The notes: generated by a model from the letters alone, not told the origin. Shown: positions 33,283-42,730, numbered from the stretch's first letter. The stretch is DNA of 64,000 bases from Ga0074130 sp035492055 (GCA_035492055.1 DATJJR010000081.1:1-64000), one strand, 5' to 3'. Numbers and translations are program-made.

Positions 33283-35229
33283 ATGTCAGATACAAATTCC
33301 TCCGCCGTCACTTTTGCCGATCTTGGCCTTGCCGATACCTTGTTGAAGGCTTTGTCGGACATCGGCTATGAAACGCCGTCGCCGATTCAGGCCAAGTGCA
33401 TTCCTTTGTTGCTGGAGGGGAAAGACATTCTTGGCGAAGCACAGACCGGTACCGGCAAGACTGCTGCTTTTGCATTGCCGTTGCTATCACGCATCGATGC
33501 AAGCAAGCGCGTGCCGCAGGCACTCGTACTCACGCCGACGCGTGAGTTGGCCATTCAGGTCGCCGAAGCGCTGCAAAGCTACGCTAAATATTTGCCCGAT
33601 TTCCACGTCCTGCCGGTGTACGGCGGCCAGAGCATGGTCGTGCAGTTGCGCCAGCTCTCGCGCGGTGCACAAGTCATTGTTGGCACACCCGGTCGCGTGA
33701 TGGATCACCTTGAGCGCAAGAGCCTAGATCTCAAGGAATTGCAGATCATGGTGCTCGACGAGGCCGATGAAATGCTGCGCATGGGGTTTGTGGACGACGT
33801 CGAATGGATTCTTGGTCACACGCCGGAAACGCGCCAGACTGCGCTGTTCTCGGCGACCATGCCCGAGGCAATTCGCCGCATTGCGCATCAATACATGCAC
33901 GAGCCGCAAGGCGTGAAGATCAAGGCCGCGACGTCTACCGTTGCCACGATCAAGCAGTCTTATTGGCAGGCGCGTGGCGCCGACAAGCCGGAAGCGCTGA
34001 CACGCATCCTGGAAGTCGAAGAAGATTTCGATGCCGCCATCGTCTTTGTCCGTACCAAGACGGCAACGCTGGAAGTCGCGCAACGGCTTGAAGCCCGTGG
34101 CTATGCCGCGGCCCCGCTGAACGGCGACATGACGCAAGGCCTGCGTGAACAAGTCATCGATCAATTGAAGAGCGGTGCACTCGATATCGTGGTCGCCACC
34201 GACGTTGCCGCGCGCGGTATCGATGTGCCGCGCATCAGCCACGTCATCAACTACGACGTGCCCTATGACACCGAATCCTATGTGCACCGTATCGGCCGTA
34301 CGGGTCGTGCCGGCCGCACCGGCAAGGCGATTCTGTTTGTCGCCCCGCGCGAAATGCGCATGCTGAAAACGATCGAACGCGCGACGCGCCAACCGATCGA
34401 GCCGATCATGTTGCCGACCTTGGCCGCCGTGGCTGATCGCCGCGTTGCGCAATTCAAGAAGCAGATTGTCGACGTCATCAATCGTGAACCACTGGGCTTC
34501 ATGGAAACCATCGTCGCTGATCTCTCGCGAGAAGAAGAACTGGGCATGCACGAGGTTGCGGCTGCCCTGGCCTGGCTTGCGCAGCGTGATCGTCCGTTGC
34601 AACCTGAAGGCAAGGACGTGGCGTTTGCCACCGATACGCAACAGCAACGTCCTCCGCGTGAGCGCTCGCCTGAAGAGAAGGAACAGCGTTCGGAAATTCT
34701 TTCGAAGCGCCGCGAGTTTTCTGCAGGTCATCTGCAGAAATACCGCATCGAAGTGGGCAAGGCACACGGCGTGATGCCCAAGGAAATCGTCGGTGCGATC
34801 GCCAACGAAGGTGGCATCGAGGGCAAGATGATCGGCCAGATCAATCTCTTTGACGAATTCAGCACGGTCGAACTGCCGCCGTTGCCGGATGATCTGCTGC
34901 GCCTGCTGCAAAAGACGCGCATTCGTCAGCGCGTCCTGCTGATCAAGCCGGACGACGGCTCAACGCCACCGCCGATGAAGAAGCGCTTTGGTCATGATGA
35001 TGGCGCACCGAAAAAGGCTTTCGGCGACAAAAAGCCGTATGCGGACAAGAAGCCCTACGGTGACAAGTCGGGCGACAAAAAAACCTTTGGTGACAAGAAA
35101 CCATTCGGAGAGAAAAAGCCGTTCGGCGACAAGAAACCGTACGGCGACAAATTCGGCGAGAAGAAATCCTTCTCCGGTGGATTCAAGAAGGACGGCAATG
35201 CTGCCCCGAAAAAGAAGCCGAAGCCATAA
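33283..35229 (+). CDS. deaD: DEAD-box ATP-dependent RNA helicase DeaD/CsdA
   Basis: This is a 648-residue RNA helicase with the full motif set: AQTGTGKT, PTRELAIQ, GTPGRVMDH, DEADEM, SAT, ATDVAARGID and HRIGRTGRAGRTG. A CsdA/DbpA-type RNA-binding domain lies around YRIEVGKAHGVMPKEIVG (about 485-560). The last 80 residues form a Lys/Phe/Gly/Asp-rich repeat tail likely to bind RNA. The ATG at 33283 gives the usual N-terminus; the open frame upstream is non-coding leader. The helicase unwinds structured RNA in ribosome assembly and mRNA decay. Confidence 0.94.
   Translation: MSDTNSSAVTFADLGLADTLLKALSDIGYETPSPIQAKCIPLLLEGKDILGEAQTGTGKTAAFALPLLSRIDASKRVPQALVLTPTRELAIQVAEALQSYAKYLPDFHVLPVYGGQSMVVQLRQLSRGAQVIVGTPGRVMDHLERKSLDLKELQIMVLDEADEMLRMGFVDDVEWILGHTPETRQTALFSATMPEAIRRIAHQYMHEPQGVKIKAATSTVATIKQSYWQARGADKPEALTRILEVEEDFDAAIVFVRTKTATLEVAQRLEARGYAAAPLNGDMTQGLREQVIDQLKSGALDIVVATDVAARGIDVPRISHVINYDVPYDTESYVHRIGRTGRAGRTGKAILFVAPREMRMLKTIERATRQPIEPIMLPTLAAVADRRVAQFKKQIVDVINREPLGFMETIVADLSREEELGMHEVAAALAWLAQRDRPLQPEGKDVAFATDTQQQRPPRERSPEEKEQRSEILSKRREFSAGHLQKYRIEVGKAHGVMPKEIVGAIANEGGIEGKMIGQINLFDEFSTVELPPLPDDLLRLLQKTRIRQRVLLIKPDDGSTPPPMKKRFGHDDGAPKKAFGDKKPYADKKPYGDKSGDKKTFGDKKPFGEKKPFGDKKPYGDKFGEKKSFSGGFKKDGNAAPKKKPKP
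35020..35172 (+). repeat. Short tandem repeats encoding the DeaD KK(P/T)(F/Y)G tail
   Basis: About eight imperfect copies of an 18-24 base unit encode FGDKKP/YGDKKP/FGEKKP. Copies differ at wobble positions, so the repeat is kept at protein level rather than being a recent DNA slip. Confidence 0.8.
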
Positions 35230-35285
35230 CGGAGCTGCGCTTCTCGGCGCCGGACTGTATTAGCACGGCACCGCATGACGTCAGA

Positions 35286-35321
35286 CAAACGCCGAATCCG
35301 GCTAAGCGGATTCGGCGTTTG
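35286..35321. terminator. Terminator after deaD, overlapping the end of the convergent gene
   Basis: A 14-bp perfect stem (CAAACGCCGAATCC/GGATTCGGCGTTTG, eight-base loop) is followed by TTTGTTG. The right arm is inside the last codons of the convergent 35302-36078 gene. Confidence 0.88.
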
Positions 35322-36078
35322 TTTGTTGTGCAGCAGCCTGACGTTGATAGGCCAATACCACCTGGCTGGCTTGCACCATGACTTGCTGCGCTGTTTCTGG
35401 TGGCAATGAGGTATTCAAGACACTGAACAGTCGCTGCGTCATTTCCTGACCGAGCGAGCCGGCTTCCGGATCGGCAGCGAAGTTTGGGTCAAGGCACCGC
35501 AATTGAATATTCGCTAGCGCATCGGCCACGAGACGCCAACCCCAGGTCGGCATGATTTCGGTGAGCGCCAGCATCATGCTGCCGAGTCGCTGCAGCAAAT
35601 GCTCGGCCTGTGCGCGATCTTCGCTGGCAACCATCGCATGCCACAGCGCGAGATGTATCCCGCGTCGTAGTTCAACCTTGAAATCGATGGCGTTGTCCTC
35701 GCGGGCTTCAATAGCAGCGAACTGCTGTTCGAAACGGGCTGTGGCCTGAGCATCAAGTGGCGTGCGTAGATTGCCGAGCAAGGTGGTCAATGCGGGTAGC
35801 GCAATCAGGTTGAACGCCTGCGTCCACGCCAGACCCCATTGATCGAGTCCGCTGACGAGCAAGGCCAGCCGCATGGTTTTGGCTTCTTCGCGCGCGCCTT
35901 TGCTTGCCCAGTCACGCGCGCGCGCTTCGATGACCGACAGACCAAGCTCTGCGGCAGCTTCGTCGCCTTCGGCGAGCAGGCGAAAGATGCGCGTGAAGCC
36001 GTCTTGCGCCAAGATAGCCGCTTCCTTCTGGACTGCGGCATCGGCCAGCCCGGCCAAGTGATCGTCAGGGAGACTCAT
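35302..36078 (-). CDS. Unknown helical protein in PhaM-ParA-like operon
   Basis: This is a 258-residue, mostly alpha-helical, acidic protein without signal peptide or membrane segments. I recognise no family. The ATG at 36078 overlaps the stop of the PhaM-like gene (ATGA), so a much longer in-frame extension upstream is excluded. It is the third gene of a tightly packed three-gene operon with a ParA-like ATPase and a PhaM-like protein, suggesting a role in granule or cargo positioning; this is inference. Confidence 0.75.
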   Translation of the reverse strand: MSLPDDHLAGLADAAVQKEAAILAQDGFTRIFRLLAEGDEAAAELGLSVIEARARDWASKGAREEAKTMRLALLVSGLDQWGLAWTQAFNLIALPALTTLLGNLRTPLDAQATARFEQQFAAIEAREDNAIDFKVELRRGIHLALWHAMVASEDRAQAEHLLQRLGSMMLALTEIMPTWGWRLVADALANIQLRCLDPNFAADPEAGSLGQEMTQRLFSVLNTSLPPETAQQVMVQASQVVLAYQRQAAAQQTNAESA

Positions 36079-36359
36079 GTCTTTTCTGGGGGTGTTGCGG
36101 TCGCGGCCTGTTGCATCGCGGCGAGTGTCGCGCGTTGCATTTCGAGGCCTTGAAGCGTGGTTTTCAATAACGAGAGATTCGACTGCAGCCAACCCTCGAC
36201 GACTTTGAGGTTGGCGATCTGGCGATCCAGTTCGTTTGTGTCGAACGTTGGCGCAACCATGCCGGGCAAGGGAATGCCCATGCCGCCCCACAGTGTTTTC
36301 AGTGCTTCAAAAGGGTCGGGCGGCGTTTTTGTGCTGTCACGTTTGGTGTTGTCACCCAT
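36075..36359 (-). CDS. PhaM-like polyhydroxyalkanoate granule protein (short)
   Basis: This is a 94-residue protein. Residues about 15-85 match the N-terminal region of PhaM: a WGGMGIPLPGM segment, then DTNELDRQIANLKVVEGWL and LSLLKTTLQGLEMQRATLAAM (shown in part). PhaM in Cupriavidus links PHA granules to the nucleoid and activates PHA synthase through a long basic C-terminal tail. That tail is missing here, so DNA binding may be supplied by the neighbouring ParA-like protein. It overlaps both neighbours by 1-4 bases. Confidence 0.8.
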   Translation of the reverse strand: MGDNTKRDSTKTPPDPFEALKTLWGGMGIPLPGMVAPTFDTNELDRQIANLKVVEGWLQSNLSLLKTTLQGLEMQRATLAAMQQAATATPPEKT

Positions 36360-37054
36360 TACGCCATGGCCGGCTGCAGGCGCTGTGCTTGCGGGCGCGT
36401 CACCGATTCAGGAATCTTGCCGACGCGCGGCATCTGCTCGTTCGGCTGGATCGGAATCTGCAGGAGGTCGAGTACTTGTTTCGCAACGTGCGTGCAGGCA
36501 TCCGCGAGTTGGGGCGGAATGTCGTTGCCGAGATCGGTTTTCAACAAGGCCTTGGTTGCATTGAAAGCATTGACTGGCATCAGAATGCGATCGCCGTATT
36601 GCGCAAGCAGTTCGTGCATGGTGCGATTGGCAGAATCGCGTTGCCACGGAATCACCGGCCATTGCGTCGGAATTGCATAGGCGCGCGGAAACGTATCGAG
36701 ATCGCGGATCAACGTGCGGATGTCTTCGTGCGAATCGCGGAAGGGCAGCAGCACCAGATCGGCCATGCCGTAGAGCTTGCGGTCCATCTCGGTACGGTTG
36801 CCGCCACCGTCGATGACGCCCATCCAGGCATCGAGCGAACGAATCTTGTCAGCTACCTTGGCCAGCGCGTCGCGCGTACGTGCGTCGGCGACCAGATATC
36901 GGCGACCTTCCGGATTGAGCGGTTCACGATAGGTATCGGTCAAGACGCAGACCGAGCGTTGTCCCAGCAAACCCAATCCCTGACACAGCATGTGGGAAAG
37001 CGTGGTTTTGCCGGTACCGCCCTTGTTGCCAATGATGCAAATGATGTCTGCCAT
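36359..37054 (-). CDS. ParA/MinD-type ATPase
   Basis: This is a 231-residue P-loop ATPase with the deviant Walker A NKGGTGKTT (residues 9-17) that marks ParA/MinD dimeric switches, and a GVIDGGG-type Walker A' segment. There is no ParB or parS nearby and the chromosomal par locus is elsewhere, so this is an orphan ParA that probably positions a non-chromosomal cargo. It is the first gene of the operon with the PhaM-like gene (TAATG overlap). Confidence 0.85.
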   Translation of the reverse strand: MADIICIIGNKGGTGKTTLSHMLCQGLGLLGQRSVCVLTDTYREPLNPEGRRYLVADARTRDALAKVADKIRSLDAWMGVIDGGGNRTEMDRKLYGMADLVLLPFRDSHEDIRTLIRDLDTFPRAYAIPTQWPVIPWQRDSANRTMHELLAQYGDRILMPVNAFNATKALLKTDLGNDIPPQLADACTHVAKQVLDLLQIPIQPNEQMPRVGKIPESVTRPQAQRLQPAMA

Positions 37055-37176
37055 AGTGTCTCCACCACCTTGTGAAGGAAGCGCCGCCGCATCGCTACAG
37101 GATGGGAAAGCTTCCGAGGTGTTCTTGGATTGAATTATGGCGAGCGGGCGCGGCGGTGATAGCCGGAAATGAAAGG

Positions 37177-37193
37177 GGAAAAACCGTTTTTCC
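37177..37193. other. Hairpin in the gap upstream of the ParA-like gene
   Basis: GGAAAAA-CCG-TTTTTCC is a perfect 7-bp stem about 120 bases before the ParA-like start and just after the methyltransferase gene. It could act as a weak terminator for the latter. Confidence 0.4.
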
Positions 37194-37223
37194 GCCCGGT
37201 GGGAGCTTGGGCGAAAAATTCCT

Positions 37224-38006
37224 TTAATTCTTGGGCTTGGCGAAACTTCTTAAGCTGGTTTTGTAGCAAAAAAGCTGAGTTTGGCGTCGGTCATTCAGCG
37301 ATATTTTCATTTCCGGCTCAACATCTGGCACTGGAAAACTGTTGCTGATCAGCAGCTTGCCGTCTTTCATCTCGGCCCGGACCTTGTCTGCCAAGGCGGC
37401 CATCGGTGCGGGGGAAAGAAATACATACACCACGTCGAATGCGGTCAAAGCAGGTTGCCAGAGATCGCCGTAGCGAATACTCACATTGCGGCAAGCCATG
37501 TTGAACAGGCGTGCCAGCAGCCAGGGCAGTGGTGCATGCTCAATGCCGGTGAAACGACAGTCGGTGCGGGTGAGTGCAATGCGGCGCAGCAAGCGGCCGT
37601 CGCCGCAACCAAGATCGATCATATGCGCGCCGGGCGGCAGCAACTCGGCGACGGCCGCAGCCGTGTCTGCATTGCTGAGATACAAAGGCACGCGGTTCTT
37701 GTCTGTGCGCCAGAAAACCAGCAGGCACAAGGCAAAGGCAGCGAGATACAAGCCTGGCGACATGTTCAACGCGAGGGTAGTCAGGACCAGCGGTGCAAAT
37801 GCCGCATGAATCAGCCACCACCAGCGCGGTGCGCCGGTTTTCCAGCTCACGAGCGCGGCGCAGAGTCCTTGCACTACCACCACGGCAAACAGCGAAGGTT
37901 CAATGAAAGGGCGTATGACCCAGATCAGCGCGAAGGTCATCAAGGCGCCGCCGAGTTGGGCACCGAGGGCGACTAATAAAGGAGAAGCTTGCATGGGCCG
38001 CATCAT
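37224..38006 (-). CDS. Membrane-anchored class I SAM methyltransferase
   Basis: This is a protein of about 260 residues. The first 100 contain three to four hydrophobic helices, and residues about 110-250 form a SAM-dependent methyltransferase domain with motif I IDLGCGDGRLL. Starts at 38006, 38003 and 37994 are all possible; none has a strong ribosome site. The substrate is unknown; a lipid or envelope target would fit the membrane anchor. It is divergent from ychF. Confidence 0.78.
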   Translation of the reverse strand: MMRPMQASPLLVALGAQLGGALMTFALIWVIRPFIEPSLFAVVVVQGLCAALVSWKTGAPRWWWLIHAAFAPLVLTTLALNMSPGLYLAAFALCLLVFWRTDKNRVPLYLSNADTAAAVAELLPPGAHMIDLGCGDGRLLRRIALTRTDCRFTGIEHAPLPWLLARLFNMACRNVSIRYGDLWQPALTAFDVVYVFLSPAPMAALADKVRAEMKDGKLLISNSFPVPDVEPEMKISLNDRRQTQLFCYKTSLRSFAKPKN

Positions 38007-38083
38007 ACGTGAGCGTCAGGCTGATCCAGTGTGCACGGTACAATGGCGCCTTTGCGCTTGCGCAGCATTTCCCGGAATCCAAC

Positions 38084-39175
38084 ATGAGTCTCCAGTGCGG
38101 TATCGTCGGCCTGCCCAACGTCGGCAAATCCACCACCTTCAACGCGCTCACCAAATCAGGCATTGCCGCAGAAAATTATCCCTTCTGCACGATTGAACCG
38201 AACGTCGGTATTGTCGAAGTACCTGACGTGCGCCTGAGCAAGCTGGCCGAAATCGTCAATCCGCAAAAAATTCAACCTGCCATCGTCGAATTCGTCGACA
38301 TCGCCGGTCTTGTTGCCGGCGCTTCCAAGGGCGAAGGCCTGGGCAATCAGTTCCTCGCCAATATTCGCGAGACCGATGCCATCGTGCATGTAGTGCGCTG
38401 TTTTGACGACCCGAACGTGGTGCATGTTTCCGGTGGCGTCGACCCGATTCGCGACATTGAAATCATCGACACCGAGCTGGCGCTGGCTGACATGGCGGCA
38501 GTCGAACGTACGCTCACCAAAAACAAAAAGCTTGCCGGTACCGGTGACAAGGAAGCCAAGGCATTGGTGGCCGTGCTTGAAAAGTGCATGACATGTCTCA
38601 ACGAGGCGAAGCCTGTGCGCGGACTTGGTCTTGACAAGGAAGAGCTCGCCCTGATCAAGCCGTTGTGCCTCATCACCGCCAAGCCAGTGTTGTATGTGGC
38701 CAACGTCAAGGAGGACGGATTCGAAAACAATCCATACCTGGACGTGGTGAAGAAGCACGCTGCGACCGAAGGCGCGGAAGTGGTGGCGCTCTGTGCAGCC
38801 ATCGAAGCGGAAATCGCTGAACTCGACGATGAGGAAAAGACCATGTTCCTGGCCGACCTCGGCCTTGAAGAGCCGGGGCTGAATCGCCTGATTCGTGCGG
38901 GCTTCAAACTGCTTGGTTTGCAGACGTACTTTACGGCTGGCGTAAAGGAAGTACGCGCCTGGACCATCCATATCGGCGATACCGCGCCGCAGGCCGCCGG
39001 TGTGATTCACACCGATTTCGAAAAGGGCTTCATTCGTGCCCAGACCATCGGTTTTGACGACTTCGTCCAGTACAAGGGTGAGGCGGGTGCGAAGGAAGCA
39101 GGAAAGATGCGTGCCGAAGGCAAAGAATATGTCGTCAAGGATGGCGATGTGATGAACTTCCTGTTCAACGTTTGA
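38084..39175 (+). CDS. ychF: YchF/OLA1-family ribosome-associated ATPase
   Basis: This is a 363-residue P-loop protein with G1 GLPNVGKST at 8-16, the conserved NYPFCTIEPN switch, DIAGLVAGASKGEGLG, a helical coiled insert (about 125-200) and a C-terminal TGS domain ending DGDVMNFLFNV. YchF prefers ATP to GTP, binds ribosomes and moderates oxidative-stress responses. The ATG at 38084 gives the standard MSLQCGIVG start. Confidence 0.96.
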   Translation: MSLQCGIVGLPNVGKSTTFNALTKSGIAAENYPFCTIEPNVGIVEVPDVRLSKLAEIVNPQKIQPAIVEFVDIAGLVAGASKGEGLGNQFLANIRETDAIVHVVRCFDDPNVVHVSGGVDPIRDIEIIDTELALADMAAVERTLTKNKKLAGTGDKEAKALVAVLEKCMTCLNEAKPVRGLGLDKEELALIKPLCLITAKPVLYVANVKEDGFENNPYLDVVKKHAATEGAEVVALCAAIEAEIAELDDEEKTMFLADLGLEEPGLNRLIRAGFKLLGLQTYFTAGVKEVRAWTIHIGDTAPQAAGVIHTDFEKGFIRAQTIGFDDFVQYKGEAGAKEAGKMRAEGKEYVVKDGDVMNFLFNV

Positions 39176-39259
39176 TGCATCGTTGTATAAACGGCACGCA
39201 CAGGAGCATCATTCCGTTGTCATAGCTTTTGTCGCGGTAAGCGGGGAGAAAGGGCAAGG

Positions 39260-41779
39260 GTGAGAAAACACCAATCAGACAGGCTGGGGAATGCGCCGAT
39301 GTATCTGTCGCGCGGTGTGACCTTGCTTGTTCTGGTGCTTTTCCTGTCGGGCTTTGCCACCGTGCTGATCACGGATCTCGTAGCATCGCGGCAGCGCGAG
39401 TACGAGACGGTTCGGCGCGATTCGGACAATCTGTCGCAAGTCATCGAGCGCCAGATCATGACCGCCGTCGAGAAGATCGACATTGTGTTGCAGCAAGTGG
39501 CGTTCGATTTTGCACCTGTCGTCGAGGGCAAGGTTGCACGCAAGCGGCTCGACGTCAACAAGTCATTGCAACACTGGATGGCGTACACGCCGGAAGTTCA
39601 GGCTGAAAGCCTGCGCATCATCGACAAGGACGGTCACGTCATTTTCAATGCCGGTTTCGGCGATACGTTGCCGGATGTGAATGTCTATGACCGTGCGTAT
39701 TTCCAGCAGCAGAAGAACAGTAAAGCCAATCAGCTGGTAATTTCGGCACCTTTGCTGTCTCGCTTTACCGGTAAATGGTTGATCACGTTGAGTCGGCCAA
39801 TTCTGGACGGCAGAGGCGAATTCAACGGCGTGGTGCAAATGGCGCTGCGTGCTGAATATTTCCAGTCCCTGTTTGAGCAAATCGACATCGGCGAGCTTGG
39901 CAACGTCAGCCTGTTCGATACGGAGTGGCATCTCTTGTCGCGCCACCCGGCGCTTCCAGAACAATTGGGACATCAATTCAAGACGCCGGCAGTTGAGATA
40001 CTCGTCAATGGCGAAACACGCGCCTCATACGAATCAATTTCACGAGTCGACGGCATGCGCCGGCTGTTTGTGGTGCGTCGCCTGCAGGGGCTGCCCTATA
40101 CGCTAGTCATCGGTCGTTCGCCGGAAGAGTTTTTGTACGGTTGGCGTATCAAGGCGATTTTGTATGGACTTGCGTTCGTGGCTTTGTCGTTGGCCTTGTG
40201 CGGCCTGCTGCTTTTCTACCATCGATATACGGAACACAATCGCCGTCTGATTACGCAGGCGTTTGAGGCTTCGGGCGAGGCGATTGTGGTGACGGATGCC
40301 GACGGTCTCTTGATCAATGCCAATCAGGCGTTCAGCACCATTACCGGTTACACCGTGAATGAGGTGCTCGGCCGTTCGGTCGTTGATCTGTTGCGCTCCG
40401 AGCGACACGATGATGCGTTTTATACCGAGATGGCGCGACAGCTTGTGGCTGATGGCCAATGGCGCGGGGAGATCTGGCATCGTCATCGCAACGGAGACTC
40501 GTTCCCGCATCTGTTGGTGATTTCTGCACTACACGACAAGCACGGCAACATCACCAACTGCGTCGGGCTGTTCAGTGACATCAGCGCATTGCATTCGGCG
40601 CGCCTGCAAGCCGAGGCGGCTAGCCGCGCCAAGGGGGCTTTTCTGGCGACAATGTCGCACGAAATCCGGACGCCGCTCAACGGCATTCTCGGCATGTCGC
40701 AGTTGCTGCTGATGCCGAATCTCAAACAGATGGAGGTGCAGGAATTCGCCCGCACCATTCTCAATTCCGGCAACACGCTGCTGACATTACTCAATGGCAT
40801 TCTCGATTTGTCCAAAATCGAAGCCGGTAAGCTCGAAATCAGGAACGCGCCCTTCAGCCCGCGCCAGCTGCTGGACGAGCTGTATGCCTTGTTCCGTGAT
40901 TCGGCCGTCGATACAGGATTGGCGTTATCCGTTACATGGCATGGCGAAGCCCAGTCGTACTATGCCGCCGATGCAACGCGCCTGCGGCAGATTCTCTGGA
41001 ATCTCATCAATAACGCCATCAAGTTCACACCACAAGGTTGGGTGCGTGTGGACGGATATGACCGTGGCGAAAGTGGCGATTCTTCCCTGCTTGAGTTTGT
41101 CGTCAGCGATAGTGGCATTGGCATACCTGCCGACAAACAAGCTGAATTGTTCAAGCCGTTTTCGCAGGTGGACGATAGCAACACACGACAATTTGGGGGA
41201 ACGGGTCTTGGCTTGTCCATCGTGCGCAGCCTTGCCGAGTTGATGGGCGGCACAGCGTCATGCACAAGCGAGGCAGGCAAAGGATCGATCTTTCATGTCA
41301 CGCTGCGCGCTGAAAAATTGATGGATTGCGACCTGCGGGACGATGCATCGCGGCTGCCGGTTTTGTCGGGAATGCCTGATGTGACGCCACCAGAAGTGCA
41401 TCATGTGCTGCTGATCGAAGACAACATCGTCAATCGGAAAGTCGTCAGTGCCATGTTGGAGCGATTGGGGTGCCGCGTGAAAAATGCAGAGAACGGACGT
41501 GATGCATTGACACTGATCCGCAATGGCGCCGCACCAGATTTGATTGTGATGGATTGCCAGATGCCGGTCATGGACGGTTTCGAAGCGACGCGTTTGATCC
41601 GTGCCTGGGAGTCGGAGCAAGCGCTTCCACGGACGCCGATTATTGCATTGACGGCGGCTGCCTTCGAATCCGATCGTACGCGTTGCTTTGAGGCTGGGAT
41701 GGATGACTATCTGACCAAGCCGGTCAATGTACAACGCCTGCGCGATGCCTTGAAAAAGCATCTCGCCGACATGGCGTGA
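39260..41779 (+). CDS. Hybrid sensor histidine kinase (dCache-PAS-HisKA-HATPase-receiver)
   Basis: This is an 839-residue membrane kinase. Helices at about 17-38 and 295-318 flank a periplasmic double-Cache-like sensor. A PAS domain follows (about 335-450). The phospho-acceptor His is at about 467 in SHEIRTPLNG, the ATPase domain includes DSGIGIP and GGTGLGLSI, and a C-terminal receiver has Asp near 764 in VMDCQMPVMDG. There is no HPt domain, so phosphate must leave through another protein. The GTG at 39260 is used here; an ATG at 39299 with GGGGAA upstream is a good alternative. No cognate regulator lies alongside. Confidence 0.9.
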   Translation: MRKHQSDRLGNAPMYLSRGVTLLVLVLFLSGFATVLITDLVASRQREYETVRRDSDNLSQVIERQIMTAVEKIDIVLQQVAFDFAPVVEGKVARKRLDVNKSLQHWMAYTPEVQAESLRIIDKDGHVIFNAGFGDTLPDVNVYDRAYFQQQKNSKANQLVISAPLLSRFTGKWLITLSRPILDGRGEFNGVVQMALRAEYFQSLFEQIDIGELGNVSLFDTEWHLLSRHPALPEQLGHQFKTPAVEILVNGETRASYESISRVDGMRRLFVVRRLQGLPYTLVIGRSPEEFLYGWRIKAILYGLAFVALSLALCGLLLFYHRYTEHNRRLITQAFEASGEAIVVTDADGLLINANQAFSTITGYTVNEVLGRSVVDLLRSERHDDAFYTEMARQLVADGQWRGEIWHRHRNGDSFPHLLVISALHDKHGNITNCVGLFSDISALHSARLQAEAASRAKGAFLATMSHEIRTPLNGILGMSQLLLMPNLKQMEVQEFARTILNSGNTLLTLLNGILDLSKIEAGKLEIRNAPFSPRQLLDELYALFRDSAVDTGLALSVTWHGEAQSYYAADATRLRQILWNLINNAIKFTPQGWVRVDGYDRGESGDSSLLEFVVSDSGIGIPADKQAELFKPFSQVDDSNTRQFGGTGLGLSIVRSLAELMGGTASCTSEAGKGSIFHVTLRAEKLMDCDLRDDASRLPVLSGMPDVTPPEVHHVLLIEDNIVNRKVVSAMLERLGCRVKNAENGRDALTLIRNGAAPDLIVMDCQMPVMDGFEATRLIRAWESEQALPRTPIIALTAAAFESDRTRCFEAGMDDYLTKPVNVQRLRDALKKHLADMA

Positions 41780-41821
41780 TTCCTGATTGCCAATGCTTGG
41801 ACTGCTGCGAGTTCTACATCC

Positions 41822-42730
41822 GTGAGTCTTTCTAATCCCGTAACCTATCGCGGCCGTTTTGCGCCATCGCCCACCGGATCTTTGCATTTCGGCTCGTTGG
41901 TAGCTGCGGTCGGCAGTTATCTGGAGGCGCGTACGCGTGGTGGCGAATGGCGGGTGCGTATCGAGGATGTCGATGCCCCACGTTGCAGGCCGGAGCATGA
42001 GTCGGCGATCCTGCGGGCACTGGTCCGTTATGGTTTTCGCATCGACGGTGAGATTCTGCGGCAGCGTGACCGCACTGCGGCGTATCAGGCTGCATTGAAT
42101 CGACTGCATTTCGACAATTTTGTGTTCGGCTGTGCGTGTACGCGCAAGGAGGTCGGTGATGCCGCCTTGGGTAGCGATGGCGCTCCTATTTATCCTGGTA
42201 CGTGTCGGTGCGGTTTGCCGGAGGGCAAGGCGGCACGTGCCTGGCGCTTGCGCGTCGGTAACGTCAGGATCGCCTTCACCGATGCCGTGCAGGGCCAGGT
42301 AAGTCAGGATTTGTCGACGGACGTTGGCGATTTCGTATTGTTGCGAGCTGACGGTTTGTTTGCGTATCAGCTTGCTGTCGTACTTGATGACGCGGAGCAG
42401 GAAATCACACACGTCGTACGTGGCGCAGACTTGCTCGATTCGACGCCGCGCCAGATTTATTTGCAACAATGTCTTGGTGTTCCGACACCCATATACACGC
42501 ATCTGCCTGTTGTGGTGAACAGCAACGGCGAAAAGCTTTCCAAGCAGACATTGGCGGAGGCTCTGGATGAAAATCATCCGACGCCAACCTTGTGGCGTGC
42601 ACTTGAATTTCTTGGCCAGCAACCGCCACATGATTTGCGCGACGGCGATCCCGCTATGTTGTGGCAATGGTCGCTGGCGCACTGGTCGCTGGCTCGCGTG
42701 CCGAAACGGCACAGTGGGAATGTCGTTTAA
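41822..42730 (+). CDS. gluQ: Glutamyl-Q tRNA(Asp) synthetase
   Basis: This is a 302-residue truncated glutamyl-tRNA synthetase that charges glutamate onto queuosine in tRNA(Asp). It keeps the catalytic domain with RFAPSPTGSLHFG, a zinc site (CACTRKE with PGTCRCG), and KLSKQT, and lacks the anticodon-binding domain. The start is GTG. It probably stands as its own unit, followed by the CoA-binding protein gene after 25 bases. Confidence 0.94.
   Translation: MSLSNPVTYRGRFAPSPTGSLHFGSLVAAVGSYLEARTRGGEWRVRIEDVDAPRCRPEHESAILRALVRYGFRIDGEILRQRDRTAAYQAALNRLHFDNFVFGCACTRKEVGDAALGSDGAPIYPGTCRCGLPEGKAARAWRLRVGNVRIAFTDAVQGQVSQDLSTDVGDFVLLRADGLFAYQLAVVLDDAEQEITHVVRGADLLDSTPRQIYLQQCLGVPTPIYTHLPVVVNSNGEKLSKQTLAEALDENHPTPTLWRALEFLGQQPPHDLRDGDPAMLWQWSLAHWSLARVPKRHSGNVV

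Noticed and set aside
33724..34911. Open frame of about 395 codons antisense to deaD
   Set aside because: It is a shadow of the helicase coding sequence with no recognisable domain.
41258..42712. Open frame of about 480 codons antisense to the hybrid kinase and gluQ
   Set aside because: It crosses two clear genes on the other strand, and composition is Arg/His/Cys-rich as in antisense shadows.
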